Notes: a model not told the origin generated them from the sequence alone. A stretch of DNA of 64,000 nucleotides from Paramecium tetraurelia (GCF_000165425.1 NW_001799133.1:391406-455405); one strand, 5' to 3'; positions 50,850-63,205 are shown, counted from the first letter of the stretch. A program made the numbers and translations.

Positions 50850-50980
50850 TGTATTTTTGAAAATATAAATATTAATTAATCATTCATATTATGTAACAAC
50901 TTTTTAATATAAATTGCAATTCAAAATACTTCAGAAATAAATGATACTTAAATTATTAATATTATCAGATTTATTTACTT

Positions 50981-51256
50981 ATGGGTTGTGCTTAAATTGT
51001 GAATCATACTCAAGAAGTTCACTAGCCTCAATTATAGAGAAATTAATCAAAAAAGACTACTTTGGAATAGACTAAGAATGACTATGATTCTCCAATTATC
51101 TTCCCCCTCACTTTCCCTGAAGGATTCGGAAGATACAGAAAATAATAGAGAAACTCCACTGTGAAGTTGAAAAACACGATGAAAGTGGAAATCTCTCTGG
51201 ACAGTAGTAGGAACACAATCCTGAAAAGAAGAACGACTCTAAATCCCTATACTTGA
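50981..51256 (+). CDS. Small protein with MGC lipidation-type start
   Basis: 91 codons, intronless. It starts MGCAQIVNHTQEVHQ: Gly2-Cys3 is compatible with myristoylation and palmitoylation. It continues basic with a central IIFPLTFPEGFGRYRK and a Lys/Arg/Thr-rich end (LKRRTTLNPYT). Whether coding continues into the following 300 bases through further introns could not be settled. Confidence 0.6.
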
Positions 51257-51575
51257 CTTTTGAATATAAACTTCCTTCATAATCTAAACCTTTAATTTCT
51301 TACAAGATTATTAACTCTATCTAAATTCAAAGCCCTTACAAAACTGTCTTTTGTCCTGATTTATGATGTCAGTGACTAATTTTCAGATGAAAAAAGATTT
51401 CTCAATTTATATATTATTCACATTACTAATGTGAAAAGTAGTACGCAATTTCTGAAAAAACATAAAAATCAAAAGGGAAGGGGAGACTTTCGAATTTCTA
51501 GGGTTAGAGTTCTAAGAATAGAATATGAATTAATAGAGAGATGTTAAATGTTTATTTAAATTATTTATTTCTTTT

Positions 51576-53370
51576 ATGTAGTTTACCAATTTGGAAGAAT
51601 ATTTAACTACTAGAATGCAGGAGATGTCTAAGTTTTATAATCAACTAAATATCCCAATATGTATCAAATGATTATATGATAAGATGATGAAATAAAGTAT
51701 AATGTTTAAGTTAAGGAATAACAATCAGATATTAGAAGTTAAAAACATTTTGAATAAAAGCAAGAAGCTTCATAGAGTTCATTTATGAATGAATTTACAG
51801 AAGAAAATTATAATCACCTAAATCAACATGCAGACATCTTCGATGAAATACCAATAAAAGGAGCATAAAAGCCATTTGAATAATTATTACAAGATCAGGG
51901 AATTGTGTAATAGGAGAAAAAAGATAAGAAGGAATTTCTAAAGAAGGGAACTAGATAATTCTTGTCCAATGCATAAACGAGATCTGAATTATCAAGGAGG
52001 GAACATTAGGAGATCTTGAAAATGAATAATGAAAATGCAGTAGAGTAATAATAACCAAAGAAATTGCCAGTTCATTTTTTATAGAAAGGTAAGGGAAAGC
52101 AATGCACTCAAAAAGCAAATGATTCAATATTGGATCATACTAAAAATGATGAAAGCATAATCTAATAGGATGATGATAAAAATGAATCAAAAAAAGAGAG
52201 ATAATTATTGGAATAACAAAAAAAGGAATTATAAAGATTGAAAATTCAATAATAGAAATAATTAGAATAAGAGAAATAGGAATTTGAAAAATGGAAGGAA
52301 GAGGAAAAGAAAAAAATCGAGAGAATAACAAAAAAGCACTATACTATTCAATAGCAAAGATAACAATAACTAACAACAAAACAATTGGAAGAATTAGATT
52401 TCCTTAGAAAAAGAGTGGCATAATAAAATGAAGAAATAAAGGAACTAAAATTGTAATTGGAGAAATCACAGTAACAAATCTAATAATAAATGAGCAATAG
52501 TCAAACAACAAGCACTCATAATATCAATAAATTAATTGCTTAATCATCCCCTCCACAAAGTAATTATTCTACCAAAGCATCTATTGCTTCAGAAAATAAA
52601 GCAAATTCTTATGCCGTGATGCACAATAAATAAGTTTGCATCAATGAGGAAGAGGAATTTGAATCTTAGAATGGAGAGGATCAAAATAGTTATTAAAATG
52701 GAGATAGTTATGAATAAGAGAAAATTAAGATTGATTTAATTTAGTTAAAAAGCTAACCAATAATTTCAATAGATATAATTAATGATTTGATAGATGAATC
52801 AGAATTCGAATTTCAAAATAACAAATACTATGGATAATATTTAGATTATTTGAAATTTGATGACAAAGTCATTTAATAAAATCAATCAGCAGATGGGAAG
52901 ATTTCAAGAACATATTAAAGTGGCAAAAAGGAAGTCGTTTTCAACAATGGAGTTAAAAGAGAAGTTTTTACTAATGGGTTTACCATTGTTCATTTTACAA
53001 ATAATGACAAAAAGCAAACTCTGCCTGATGGAACTATAGTTTACTATTTTGGTCAAGCTAAAACTACTTAAATTACTATTCAAAATGGACCCCAAGTATT
53101 TTAATATCAATATATACATAGATCTATCGATTTTTGAATAATTAAATAGAAATTCACTTCTAAAATGGCGAGAAATAGATTAGATTCGCTGATGGAACCA
53201 AAAAGTATATATATCCTAATGGAGAAGAAGAGACTTTGTTTAGTGATGGTATATTCTAAAAGGTGGATGTAAATAAGGTTAAATACATTGAATATCCTGA
53301 TGGTAAAATTGAGATTACCTATCCGGATGGCAGAATAGAAAATTAATCTCCTAAAAAATAAAATTATTGA
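51576..53370 (+). CDS. SAS4: SAS-4/CPAP (CENPJ) basal-body protein
   Basis: 581 aa, introns of 23 and 26 nt. The N-terminal and central parts are charged coiled coil (KKERQLLEQQKKELQRLKIQ). The C-terminal 150 residues form the TCP10/G-box beta structure of repeated Asn-Gly and Asp-Gly hairpins: DGKISRTYQSGKKEVVFNNG, REVFTNGFTIVHFTNND, LPDGTIVYYFGQAKTTQI, IHFQNGEKQIRFADGTKKYI, EYPDGKIEITYPDGRIEN. This domain binds STIL/Ana2 and defines SAS-4/CPAP, which builds centriole and basal-body microtubule walls; Paramecium has thousands of basal bodies. Start chosen at 51576 (MQFTNLEEYLTTRMQEMSK). The first intron ends AAG. Confidence 0.92.
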
Positions 53371-53476
53371 ATTTATTATATCTGTTAACTCAAAGATTAT
53401 TTATTATAAAAATTGAAGATTATAACCAATGAAACAAGGCTAGGTCAAGAGGAAATTTGAGAGTATTGAATGATCC

Positions 53477-55330
53477 ATGAAATTAGGTTTCGGCTTTTGT
53501 TCTTCAAATCCTTATGACCCTCGTGCTTAGTAAGAATTGGTGCTACATATTTCTAATCAAGTTTAAAAGGGAAATGATTTTACAATAAAAATGTATAGTT
53601 GGATGAAGATTTCAATATTGAAACAGAAAATCCACAAAACAACGAAATTGGATCTAGCAGATTTTAGAATTCTTTATAAAAATCAAGAACTCTCTCTAAA
53701 TAATGAAGATCTAGAAGTAATAAATTAAACTCATAACATTTCAGGATTATGGAATCAAAAATCATGTCACTCTAAAATTGATGGCTAGAAAATAGGCATA
53801 ATAGTTGTATTTTATCAACAGCATTCACAACATATTGGAAGAATCCAAGAAAACATAAGAGTCATTTTAAAATGCCAAATGGGCAGTAGAAGGAGCATTC
53901 ATGAAAGGAATTACACCTAAATTAACTGATTTTGGCACGCAAGGCACTTATATTTTGGAGGATCTAAATCATAAACCTGTGGCTATTTTTAAGCCCTACG
54001 ATGAAGAAGCATTTGCGTATAAACTATAATCATCAATAGTCCCAATAATCCAAGAGGAATGAGAGCCAAAATGAATTCACCAGGACTTAGACAAGGCATT
54101 TTGTCAGGGGAAGGAGTTGATCGAGAAGTGGCAGCCTATTTGATAGATCAATAATCTGGACATTATCATAATGGTAATCATTAATATACACTATATAGTT
54201 CCCATAACTAATTATGTATAGATTTGTCATCCTGCATTCCATGAGGCTGAGGAATACAAGTAATTTTAATACGAGAAAATCCCCATTAAAGAAGGATCTT
54301 TTCAATTGTATATAAAACATGACGATAATGTTGGCAATTTTGGGAGTGGGTTGTATCCATCTATTGAAGCAAAAAAAATAGCCATCTTAGATATCAGAAT
54401 ACTAAATTGTGATAGAAATGAGGAGAACATTTTAGTTAGAAAAAAGTATATTTCTTATATATTTCCCGATTCTAGAAAAGTCAATCAACCAATTGGACAA
54501 ACTAGATAAGCGTATGACTACTTTCTTATACCTATTGATCATGGATACACATTTCCAGATTCTTTCAAAATATGCAGAGATGAAGTAGTATGGTACCATT
54601 GGGGTCAGATGACTCAAGCATTTACTTAAGAGGAGAAAATTTTTATTGAGAAGATTGATCCAATCAAAGATATATAAATTTTGAGAGAGAAGGTCAAATT
54701 AAGAGAAATCTGTTTGAGGAATGCTAGGATAGCTACGACTTTATTAAAGCTTGGTGCATAAGCGGATTTGACCATCCACGATATTTCGTAATAAAAATAA
54801 TTAATTTATTAGTGAAATATTATATAGAGAAGATCCGGATGAATTATCACCTATTGAAATTGCTATTAGTAAAGCTGAACACAATTACGAGTATGTTAAT
54901 ATATTTTATAACCAGTAATAATATAAGAGTGCCAAAAGGATATTCAAATTTTAAAGAAAAAATATTTTCAAATAATTTAATTTAAAAATCTTTGGAATTT
55001 GATTAATCTAAGTTATAAAATGAACAAAAACCTAAAATAGGACAACCTTTCATAAAATTGGAGATTATCAGAGATGAGGATGAAAACAAAGAGATTAAGA
55101 GAGATTAAATAATCAAAAATAATTAATAGAATTCAGACAAAAAGTTAGCTAGGGTTGGTTCTTAACAAGAAATCAAGAAATGTCCTAAACCTATTGAGAA
55201 GGTATGGAATGAAGATTTCTACTCGCATGTGACTTTCTTCTTACAACAAATTATTGATAGTAAGTTACAAGAAAAGTCCCAATCTCCTCGTAAATACAGA
55301 GCTAGATACATAAGTGAAGAAGTCAAATGA
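53477..55330 (+). CDS. Phosphatidylinositol 4-kinase, gamma class, with ubiquitin-like domain
   Basis: 565 aa with six introns (23-30 nt), exact frame. N-terminal ubiquitin-like fold: ILKQKIHKTTKLDLADFRIL then YKNQELSLNNEDLEDYGIKN and HVTLKLM. The kinase part has GTQGTYILEDLNHKPVAIFK with the ATP-binding Lys, GLRQGILSGEGVDREVAAYL, the catalytic LDIRILNCDRNEENILVRK, and IPIDHGYTFPD with the metal-binding Asp. This is the layout of plant UbDK-gamma/PI4K-gamma enzymes (type II-related). They phosphorylate PI, or in some plants act as protein kinases. The C-terminal 130 residues are charged and specific. ATG 53477 follows an in-frame TGA. Confidence 0.93.
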
Positions 55331-55520
55331 AAAAAAAGAATAATCTTAAAAATAGTTTTAGGAAAATTTTATATTATAATATTTATTGATTCAAAATTGT
55401 TGATGAATGGAACTTCAATAGTGTTGGATGCTATTTTCTTCATATTCACTTTTGCTCCTCTTCTTAGAAGTGGTTAGTAATTAGAAGGAATTTACACTAG
55501 AAATTATAATATTATATAAA

Positions 55521-56278
55521 TCACCTATTGCTCATTACCTACTCTTCATCACTGATGTAGTTCTATTCAATCATTTCATTATTCTCTCCTTTGAGCTACT
55601 GTTCTCCCTCCAACTCTACCAGATCTTTGAGTAGCCTATTCTTCTTGGATTGCTTGGTAGGGTAGGAAACATCGTCACTCTCTGAAGACTCACTAGTAAT
55701 GCTCTTATACTATTTAATCATTAAGATAATCTCCAGAGCCTTCTTTTGTAATGGGTCATAATCGTTCAAAATTGAAATTCTTATTTAAGCTTCTTAAGAT
55801 ACCCTTCTCTTTAAAATTTCTACTTAATTTAACCCAACTTCATTTAAAATTCAGTCATTCTCTTTTTCATGCCACTATTCCAATGGTTCTTAATCGAGTT
55901 ATCTGTTCTCCCTCTGACATGTTTGGCTATTTCAGCCCATTTATTGTCTTGATCTATTATGAGGATTTATACTTAAAGCCTTGTGATAGAGGAATAAAAT
56001 CCATTCCTCGTCCTCTTCCCAAGGGGTTTTCTTAATTGATGGATTCAAATGGTTATGCCATCTATTAAATAACAATTCACAATCACCTTTCTCTACATTA
56101 TTTTCCGATTCTTCCATCTAATTATTAAGCAATTTGAGTCCATTTTTAAGGACCAAATTCTTAAACTAATTCAATTACCCTTAGATCCTCTTCGTCAGTC
56201 CATGGTCCTATAGGACATTAGAGATTTAAAATTACTCTTGCGGATAACCTTATGTATATTTTATTTATTTTATTTCAT
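55521..56278 (-). CDS. Two-repeat (R2R3-like) Myb DNA-binding protein
   Basis: 220 aa with four introns (28, 25, 19, 23 nt), all needed for a continuous domain. Repeat one: [39 protein letters not shown]. Repeat two: [40 protein letters not shown] followed by W. Tryptophan spacing and the recognition helices NHLNP and KNHWNS are those of c-Myb-type factors. An acidic Ser-rich tail ([15 protein letters not shown]) follows. Divergent from SIN3 across 113 bases. Nuclear transcription factor by family. Confidence 0.93.
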
Positions 56279-56391
56279 TTATTTTAAATTAATCAAAAAG
56301 ATCATTCATTATAAAATTTATTTAATATTAGATAATATTCCTGATAATAAGTTGTTAAATATTTTAATTATATTTTATATAAGATAATTTA
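56279..56391. promoter_or_regulatory. Divergent promoter region between Myb and SIN3 genes
   Basis: 113 AT-rich bases lie between the two start codons. Both products are nuclear regulators, so co-transcription is conceivable. No element identified by eye. Confidence 0.45.
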
Positions 56392-58899
56392 ATGAGTGAG
56401 GATATATTAAGTAAAAGCAATATGGGTGAATATGGAGAAGTACATTTTCATATAGATTTGTAATTTAGGACATTGATCAACAACTCTATGAAAGATGTGA
56501 GCAATTTTGCTAAAAATTGAGACGAACAAATTAATAACTTTATAAGTTTGAATTGATATCAATTTTAGACAATTTTCGAATATTGTCAATTAAAATACGA
56601 AAGCAGCTAAAGAGTAATTGGGACAAATGTTGAGTGAGGAACCCGAATTATTAAAGGAAGTAAATGCCCTATTGGAAGATGATGTCAAATTCAAGACTCA
56701 GAAAGAGAAACTGACTGAGTTTATCAACAATGAGACTAGCAAACCCAAAGCATTGGAGACAATTTTGAAATAAATATAAAATGGACATCTAGATGGACAT
56801 CAAAACAAAGACCATATCTTGGAATTATTTAGCAATGAACCTCAATTACAATAACAGTTCTTGTAGAGTTTCAAAAAGAAGCATGACCAAATTCCCCCAA
56901 AAAAAAAAATTGAAGAAAATAGAAATTATTTTTAAAAACTACTGGATAAAAATGGAGTTGTCGATATGGTAAGACTTACATTTTTTAAATTAGAATGAAT
57001 TACTTTTTTGGGATAAATTTAGAATGAGAGTTGTCTAACAATTCCCCAATGAACATTAGCAATTTATGAACGAATTCATGAAGATTATACATCTATATTC
57101 CGAATGCATCATCACCTAGATGGAAGTGATGGAATTAATCAATCAACAACAATGGTTAGAAACAGAATACATAGACGAAATTAGATCCATGTTGTCTACA
57201 AGGGTCATTGCTCGAAGAATACAAACTCCACTTTTTAAACCTCTAAAAGATACTGATTTTGCTTAGGTTGACAGGGTCACCAGATCCTATGTTCGAATGC
57301 CTATTGGCTATGCAAAAGCTAACAACAATTCAGAAATCCTCAATCATTCTTGGGTGTCAGTGCCATTTGGTTCTGAAGATCAATCATTCTTAATTATGAG
57401 AAAAAACACTTTTGAAGAACAACTATTTAAAAGTGAGGATGAAAGATTCGAATTTGATGTCAATATTTAATAAATAAAAAGAACCATAAATTTATTATAA
57501 GAGATAATCGATGGTAATAAAGAGGATCCAATATTGATTGCTAAAGTAATTGACATGAGAATTTTGCAACAATTATATAGAAATTAAACTCAAGATTAAA
57601 ATGAAGTCCTTTAGATATTTTAAACCAAACCTGCTGAAAGTGCTAAAATCCTCATTAAGAGAGTCAAATAAAAATTAAATGAACTCATTTCAGCAAGAAA
57701 TAACAAGGCTAAATAAATTTGGGAAAATGTCTCCCTGAATAACTTTCATCGTTCCCTTGATCATAGATCCTTTTATTTCAAAAAGAATGACAAATTGGTC
57801 ATAAATGGATAAAGATTTGCCAGGGAAATCGAGGAGTATGCCAAAAACATCTTAATTAAACATCTTGGAACAAAGGAGCATGTTTTTGTTAAAAGAAAGC
57901 AAGATCAAATATAATACACTTTCGAAAACTCCTTTCTGAATTCCCTTGCGTAGATGACTAATATAAGACCTATTTTACCTAAATAGATGCCCTTAGTACC
58001 GGCTACTAGAGACAATATCAGATTTTTCCCATTGATTTCGCTATGGATGGGAAATGAATAAATTTTATAGGAATGTGGTCAATTTGTTATTCATTATCTC
58101 CAAATTATGGGAGGTAACAATTCTCTGGATAAAAGAAACGGAACATTTTTTATGATAAAATTGATCAACCATTTCTTTTAAGTTTCCATGAAACCAATGC
58201 AAATATCCCAATTGACATTAATAGATACTAAATTGAAAAATGAAATTTAAGAATTAGAAATTTATGACATTCATTACAATCCAGAAGATGCCTCCACCTC
58301 TATTCCAGAAATAGAAAATGAATCCCCAGGTGTATTCCTGAACCTACAACCAAAAGTTAAGTCAACCACATATGTGACACAAAACCTGTATATCCTATTG
58401 AGATTTTTGCATACGATATATCAAAGACTAGAGATGGCTTATGTCATAAGTCAGCAAAACAAGTTAGGACAAGATAAGAGATATAACTTATTCAAATCTG
58501 CTCTATTTCTTTCATTAAAGGCCAAAGATTTTAAATATGAGGATCATTTACGAAGTTTGTTCGGAAAGCATGTACATTGATTCTTAATTATGTTAGGGGT
58601 TCATATTTTCAACTTTGGAGAAGGTGTTTCATGATGCTGCAAAACAGTTGGCTATTTGCGCTTCTGATGTTGTGACTATGTCATTTTTTGAGAAATCAGT
58701 TTCAGTGGAGGGAGACCTGGATAAATACTTTTAAGTTGTTTCCAGCATTGTAAATGGGGAAGGAATTAAGGTTTGTGATTTAGAAGCTTAGGTTTTGTGT
58801 AAGTTCTCGTAACTTCAAGAGGAGGAACAATTATTGAAATTGCATTAGGCATTTTCTCATCATAAACCAGAAAAGAGGCCTATCTATAGAGTAAATTGA
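56392..58899 (+). CDS. SIN3: SIN3 co-repressor scaffold
   Basis: 801 aa up to TGA 58897 with introns of 29, 23, 25 and 25 nt. Two PAH-like helical domains are visible near the N-terminus (YERCEQFCQKLRRTNQQLYK; PKALETILKQIQNGHLDGHQ). The HDAC-interacting core has LNHSWVSVPFGSEDQSFLIM, TFEEQLFKSEDERFEFDVNI, LIKRVKQKLNELISARNNKA and FHRSLDHRSFYFKKND. The C-terminal region includes KYEDHLRSLFGKH and STLEKVFHDAAKQLAICASD, as in Sin3 of animals and yeast. SIN3 bridges histone deacetylases to transcription factors. Coding similarity appears to continue past the TGA (see 58900-59135). The canonical PAH1-PAH2-PAH3 set seems reduced. Confidence 0.93.
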
Positions 58900-59135
58900 T
58901 TGATTAAATATAGATTGCTTGTTGGCATAGGGCTTGTTTTATTTCAATATTACCAGCATATGGAGGATGCAATCAAGAGACATGTAAATCTTGTAAATAA
59001 CCTTTCTTAATGAGGAATATGAAAAGAGGAGAAAGACGTATGATGATTACAAACAGTGTTGAATGGAGTGTCGATGAGTGTAGCCATTTCAAACCAATCA
59101 TTAATTAAGGAGAAGACTATTTAAAATGTGTATGA
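58900..59135 (+). other. Candidate C-terminal continuation of SIN3 beyond an in-frame TGA
   Basis: Directly after TGA 58897-58899 the same frame continues LIKYRLLVGIGLVLFQYYQH. Two candidate introns (22 nt ending GAG, 19 nt ending CAG) then join KRRKTVEWSVDECSHFKPII and NQGEDYLKCV before TGA 59133. The last part resembles the end of Sin3 proteins, where a Leu-Glu...Phe-Lys...Glu-Asp-Tyr pattern occurs. No intron I tried removes the first TGA while keeping frame. It may be readthrough, a nonsense change, or a one-base error. Confidence 0.5.
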
Positions 59136-59598
59136 GTGTGATCCTGATATGAAATGTTATTTTTTAATGTTATATTTTACATATTATCTATCTGGGTCAA
59201 TTAGGGTTGAGTATGATGCAAAATTAGAGGAAAATATAAAAAGAAATTAAGTAAATGAGAATATAATTCTCAATTTCCTCTTATTTCGATATGATATTGA
59301 TTTGTATGTTTTTCATTTGTAATTATGAATGTATTGTCTATTTAATTAGGTGGGGACTCTATTTTTAGAAATACTATTAAAATAAATGCATTTATGTGAG
59401 ATATAAAATATAACTAAATTTATTGAATTTGTTTGGGATATGACGTATTATGATAAAATGTGAGTTAAAAATATCATAAAAATATTAACTCAGCTGAAAT
59501 TCGTATGATATCGTAATGAAATATGAATTTAAATAGGTTCTAGAATAGTGATTATAAAGCAATAATTAATATAAATAGTTTTTAACCAACATTTTACA
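59136..59598. other. AT-rich intergenic
   Basis: About 460 bases between same-strand genes. One frame (to about 59330) is open by chance and has no recognisable motif. Confidence 0.45.
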
Positions 59599-60247
59599 AT
59601 GGAAGTTAATATGAAAGAATTACAAGAAGGTCCTGCTCTGGCTATCGAAGGCCAAACAAATATAGATTTAGATTCTGAGGAGAGGAATTTAGAGGAAGGA
59701 AAAACTAAGAACCATATATAGGTTCCTGTAAAACCTGCAAAATATATTCTCACATAGGGTGATAAGATGGCATTGAAATTGGCAAAAGGTCTAATCTTGA
59801 GCAATCTAATTGGATTTGTTTTGTTATTTATTGGATGTGCTGTCATCTACACAACGCTCAAATCTAACTGGTATGATGAGATGATAGTGTCCTTTTAAAT
59901 CTTCATATTTTCAGACGTCCTTCTTTTGGGAGAAAAGATTTTGTTTTTCGCAGCCTTGATAAACAAGAAAAAGATGGTTAAATTATGTCCCTTCTTAAAT
60001 GTAGTCTCTTTATTACTGAAGATAGTGGCCAGTGGATTGATTGTGTAAGACATGTAATAGATAATTATAGTCACACTCTCCCTAGTCCACTCATAGTTAG
60101 TCTCATTTTGGTGTTACTCTAAATGCCTCATAACATCATGATTAAAGTGATCACCAAAAGATGGAGGAACATCCCTCAAAGGAAGTGGAAAAAACAATTA
60201 GTTTTAGTTAGAAAACCAATCCCTTAGAAGTGAAACCTGTTTAATGA
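59599..60247 (+). CDS. Multi-pass membrane protein, about 200 aa
   Basis: Starts MEVNMKELQEGPALAIEGQ with an acidic cytosolic N-terminus, followed by about four hydrophobic segments (ILSNLIGFVLLFIGCAVIY, IFIFSDVLLLGEKILFFAAL, FLNVVSLLLKIVASGLIV, IIIVTLSLVHSQLVSFW). The uninterrupted frame stops at TGA 60139. A candidate 37-nt intron just before it would instead give a charged tail, HQKMEEHPSKEVEKTISFS, ending at 60247 with an exact frame. I prefer the longer form because the tail looks coding. No family recognised. Confidence 0.68.
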
Positions 60248-60596
60248 TCAATATTTTTGTTTATATTTCTTATTATATTTTTATAGGTATTCTCTCATCT
60301 CTACGAAATGTATACCAAAACTATAGATTCCTCACCATCACCATTTCTATTAATTTTACTATCTCTTTTTCAAATATAAGACCCAAGAACTTGTTCCTAC
60401 TGTTATTTTGACTGATTCCCTGTCTTCGAACTTCTTGGTTATCATTTCAAACCTCACTCCCTCTAAATTATACATCTCATTGGACTTCATAGTGCAAAAC
60501 TAAAATCTCTTTAAATTCTTAATCTTCTCAGATCATTATTAAAACATATTTTTTAAGGAATTAAAAAGACATTAATCAATAAAAATTAATATTATT
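60248..60596. other. Spacer with a possible minus-strand small ORF
   Basis: Minus-strand frame 60338-60490 encodes MKSNEMYNLEGVRFEMITKK and 30 more residues of coding-like composition (VKITVGTSSWVLYLKKRQ), then TGA. Further exons are possible but overlap the preceding gene. I consider it a candidate small gene only. Confidence 0.4.
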
Positions 60597-62319
60597 ATGA
60601 TTGATTATATAAAGGAAACAGGCGACATTCTCATCACTAAATAAGGCTCCATGAGTTCCTTTTAATAGAATAGCGATTCAAGTCCAAAAAACTTATTGGG
60701 TAGTCACAAACAATTGCGTTTTCCAACAATTTCTACTTCATTATTGAAATCAGCCATCGAGGCCAATTACTTGGAGGCTGATCAAAGGAACAATATCATT
60801 AGAAATCCCAATCAATTAACTGTGTTTAGAATGCATTTTGATACAAATTCTCCAAGAACTCAGGCTGCAATGGAAATTCTGAAATTGCATGTTGAGGATC
60901 TTCAAGTGAAAGATTATGAGGAATACTATCAGAATCGCAAAGATCCACTTCAGAACCTCATATCATATTTGTAATATGTAACCAATAAATACAAAATATT
61001 GAACGACATCCTAAAGAAGAGAAATTAAATTAAACACATCCAATCTTAGGTCTCCAAACAAATGAACTCGAAGAACATCAAGTTTAAGGATGAATCTATC
61101 TCTCTCGAATAGACTGAATTGAAGAAGCCGTCATGTGAAGATGTTCATTCAACTATTTTAAGTGCAACTCAAAAGAAGGAACTTTTTGATAAGAAGTTGA
61201 TCAAAGCATCAGAAAATTACAATAAGTAAGTAAATATTAATACCATTAAGGTTTCTGAATTTGGTGCATGACCAAATAAATAAACAAGATGAATACTACA
61301 GTAAGACTGCCCCTGAGATGTATTAAAAAGCAGAGAGATTGAAATAGAAACAACTAGAATTAGTGAAAAAGAAACTCAAGAGGAACCATTTGAAGGTAGA
61401 TCAAATATGTCAGAAGGCCAAAATGGAAGAATAAACACAATATCGAGAACATTAGAAGATGGTGTAAGAGTTGGAGAAGGATCACACTCTTCATTAAGAG
61501 AGAAAATAAAAATAATTGTAATAGGCATAGGAGGAATTACTGGAACAATTGAGAAAGAGGGAAGAGAAGGAAAGAGAGAGATAGTTAAAGAGATAGATGT
61601 AGATGAATTTAGAATAGAGTATGATTGATTAGGTGATGGATTCAATAAAGAAGAAGTCTGATTACATGAACGAATATTTACATAAGAAGTAGGAGGAAGA
61701 TAAGAAGAAGCATAATTAGAATGTGAAAATATTTGAAGAGAAGTAAAAAAAATTACAAGAATCCTATGTATAAAAGGAGAATCAGAATGTTTAGAATTAT
61801 TTCAGTAAGTCAACGTAAAGACTGGTATTTTATATATATAAATTTATGGGTAGATTCAAATAAATAAGCATGAAATATCATAATTGAAGTAATAGAAGAG
61901 TCTGTCTTTGAAGAATAGTAGGATAATGAAGAGGGTTGAATAATTTCAGGAGTCTTTGGATTAGAAGAGATTTGAGGAATTGAATTCTAAATTGTAGGAG
62001 ACAGACGAGAAATTAGAGGAGGGAATGAAGAGGTATGAATTTGATTTACAAGTGTAGACATTAATCTCTTTTGGATTTGAGGAAGATTAAATTAACTTAG
62101 AAGAATGAGCACAGATTCAAATTGGCAAAGCAGAAATAGATGGAGAATATGTTAGAAAAAATTTATAAGCAAAATAAAATATTATAAAAAAATCTCGAAA
62201 TTACTTAGAAAAATGACAAAATAAAATAAGAATTAGAATTTTTGGAGAAATACAAAAAAGAATAATTATAAGATCATGTTATTTAGAGAAATATTTTGGC
62301 ATAAAAATTATCATCTTGA
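60597..62319 (+). CDS. Long coiled-coil protein, 546 aa
   Basis: Three introns (25 nt ending AAG, 29 nt ending TAG, 28 nt ending GAG) give an exact frame. The N-terminal 190 residues are mixed (QLTVFRMHFDTNSPRTQAAM). From there to the end it is a highly charged Lys/Glu/Gln coiled coil, for example ERLKQKQLELVKKKLKRNHL and KRYEFDLQVKIKLTQKNEHR. Probably a ciliary or cytoskeletal structural protein by composition, but no family mark is seen. Standard-code frames on both strands around 61400-61640 are shadows of the repetitive coiled-coil region. Confidence 0.78.
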
Positions 62320-62431
62320 TTTTTATTTGGTTTTATATTATTTTTTCATTATTTGTAAAAAATGTAATATTATATTTAGATTATAATTAGAAAATATATA
62401 TGAAGAGAGAAATGCAAATTATTGTAATAAA

Positions 62432-63172
62432 ATGAATGAAGAAACCCAAACTTTATTAAAAAAGATATTGGAAATGCAATTGGAATGCACTTAATTATTG
62501 ACAAGCATTTTATTCAAGAAGAATCCAACATCAAATGACGGAGAGCAGCAGAACAAGAAATCTGAATAAATAGAGGAGTCCAAATTACAGTTAGAGGGGT
62601 CAAAGAGAAGAGGCAGAAAATCAATTAAGAGTGCAATTCAAGTTGATACTCTACTGTAAAGTGAAGATGAGATCTAACTCTAGCAATTATTTTAGATGAC
62701 TCCAAAAGGATTACTGTCACCTGAACAGTGCTATAAACAACTCAATGTGATTGTATAGAAATTCAGATAGCTGAATTCTTTGGCCAACAAGAATCATTAA
62801 TTAGACATCGAATACATTAAGGCATATCATAGTAAAAACAAATTTAAATATCTGAGAGCAATAACTAAGTTGTTTGTGCAGAGCATCAAGAATTTAAAAT
62901 AGATTTAATCTAAAGATAATCAATCTGACATTTTCCAATGTCCCTCATGTGACTTTACAGGTATTAGCAGTGTATTTTACCCTCATATCTTGAAGAAGCA
63001 TTGTTAGAACTATCACATATTCAGTTGCTTCTTGTGTTCAAAAGATTATCAGTCTCACACTTTGTTACATACTCATCTGAAGAGATATCATGGTAATTCG
63101 AAGAAGAATCAAAAATCAGAAACTAACATATTGCTTCAATAAATAGATGATGATGTGAGCATAAGTCTATGA
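62432..63172 (+). CDS. C2H2 zinc-finger protein with AT-hook-like motif
   Basis: 246 aa, intronless. The N-terminal part is helical. At about residue 58 a basic SKRRGRKSIKS resembles an AT-hook. Near the C-terminus are two C2H2 fingers, FQCPSCDFTGISSVFYPHIL followed by KKH and FSCFLCSKDYQSHTLLHTHL followed by KRYH, with correct Cys and His spacing. Likely nuclear and nucleic-acid binding by family. It is followed on the same strand after 33 bases by another gene that also begins with a C2H2 finger. Confidence 0.85.
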
Positions 63173-63205
63173 AAATTTTATATATTTTAATTAATTAAAT
63201 TTAAA

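Noticed and set aside
59040-59330. Alternative open frame after SIN3 (reading VLNGVSMSVAIS...)
   Set aside because: A 19-nt intron in another frame gives a better, family-like C-terminus for SIN3, and this frame has no start.
61376-61645. Overlapping open frames on both strands
   Set aside because: Both lie inside the repetitive coiled-coil exon of the 60597-62319 gene. That gene's frame is continuous in ciliate code on either side.
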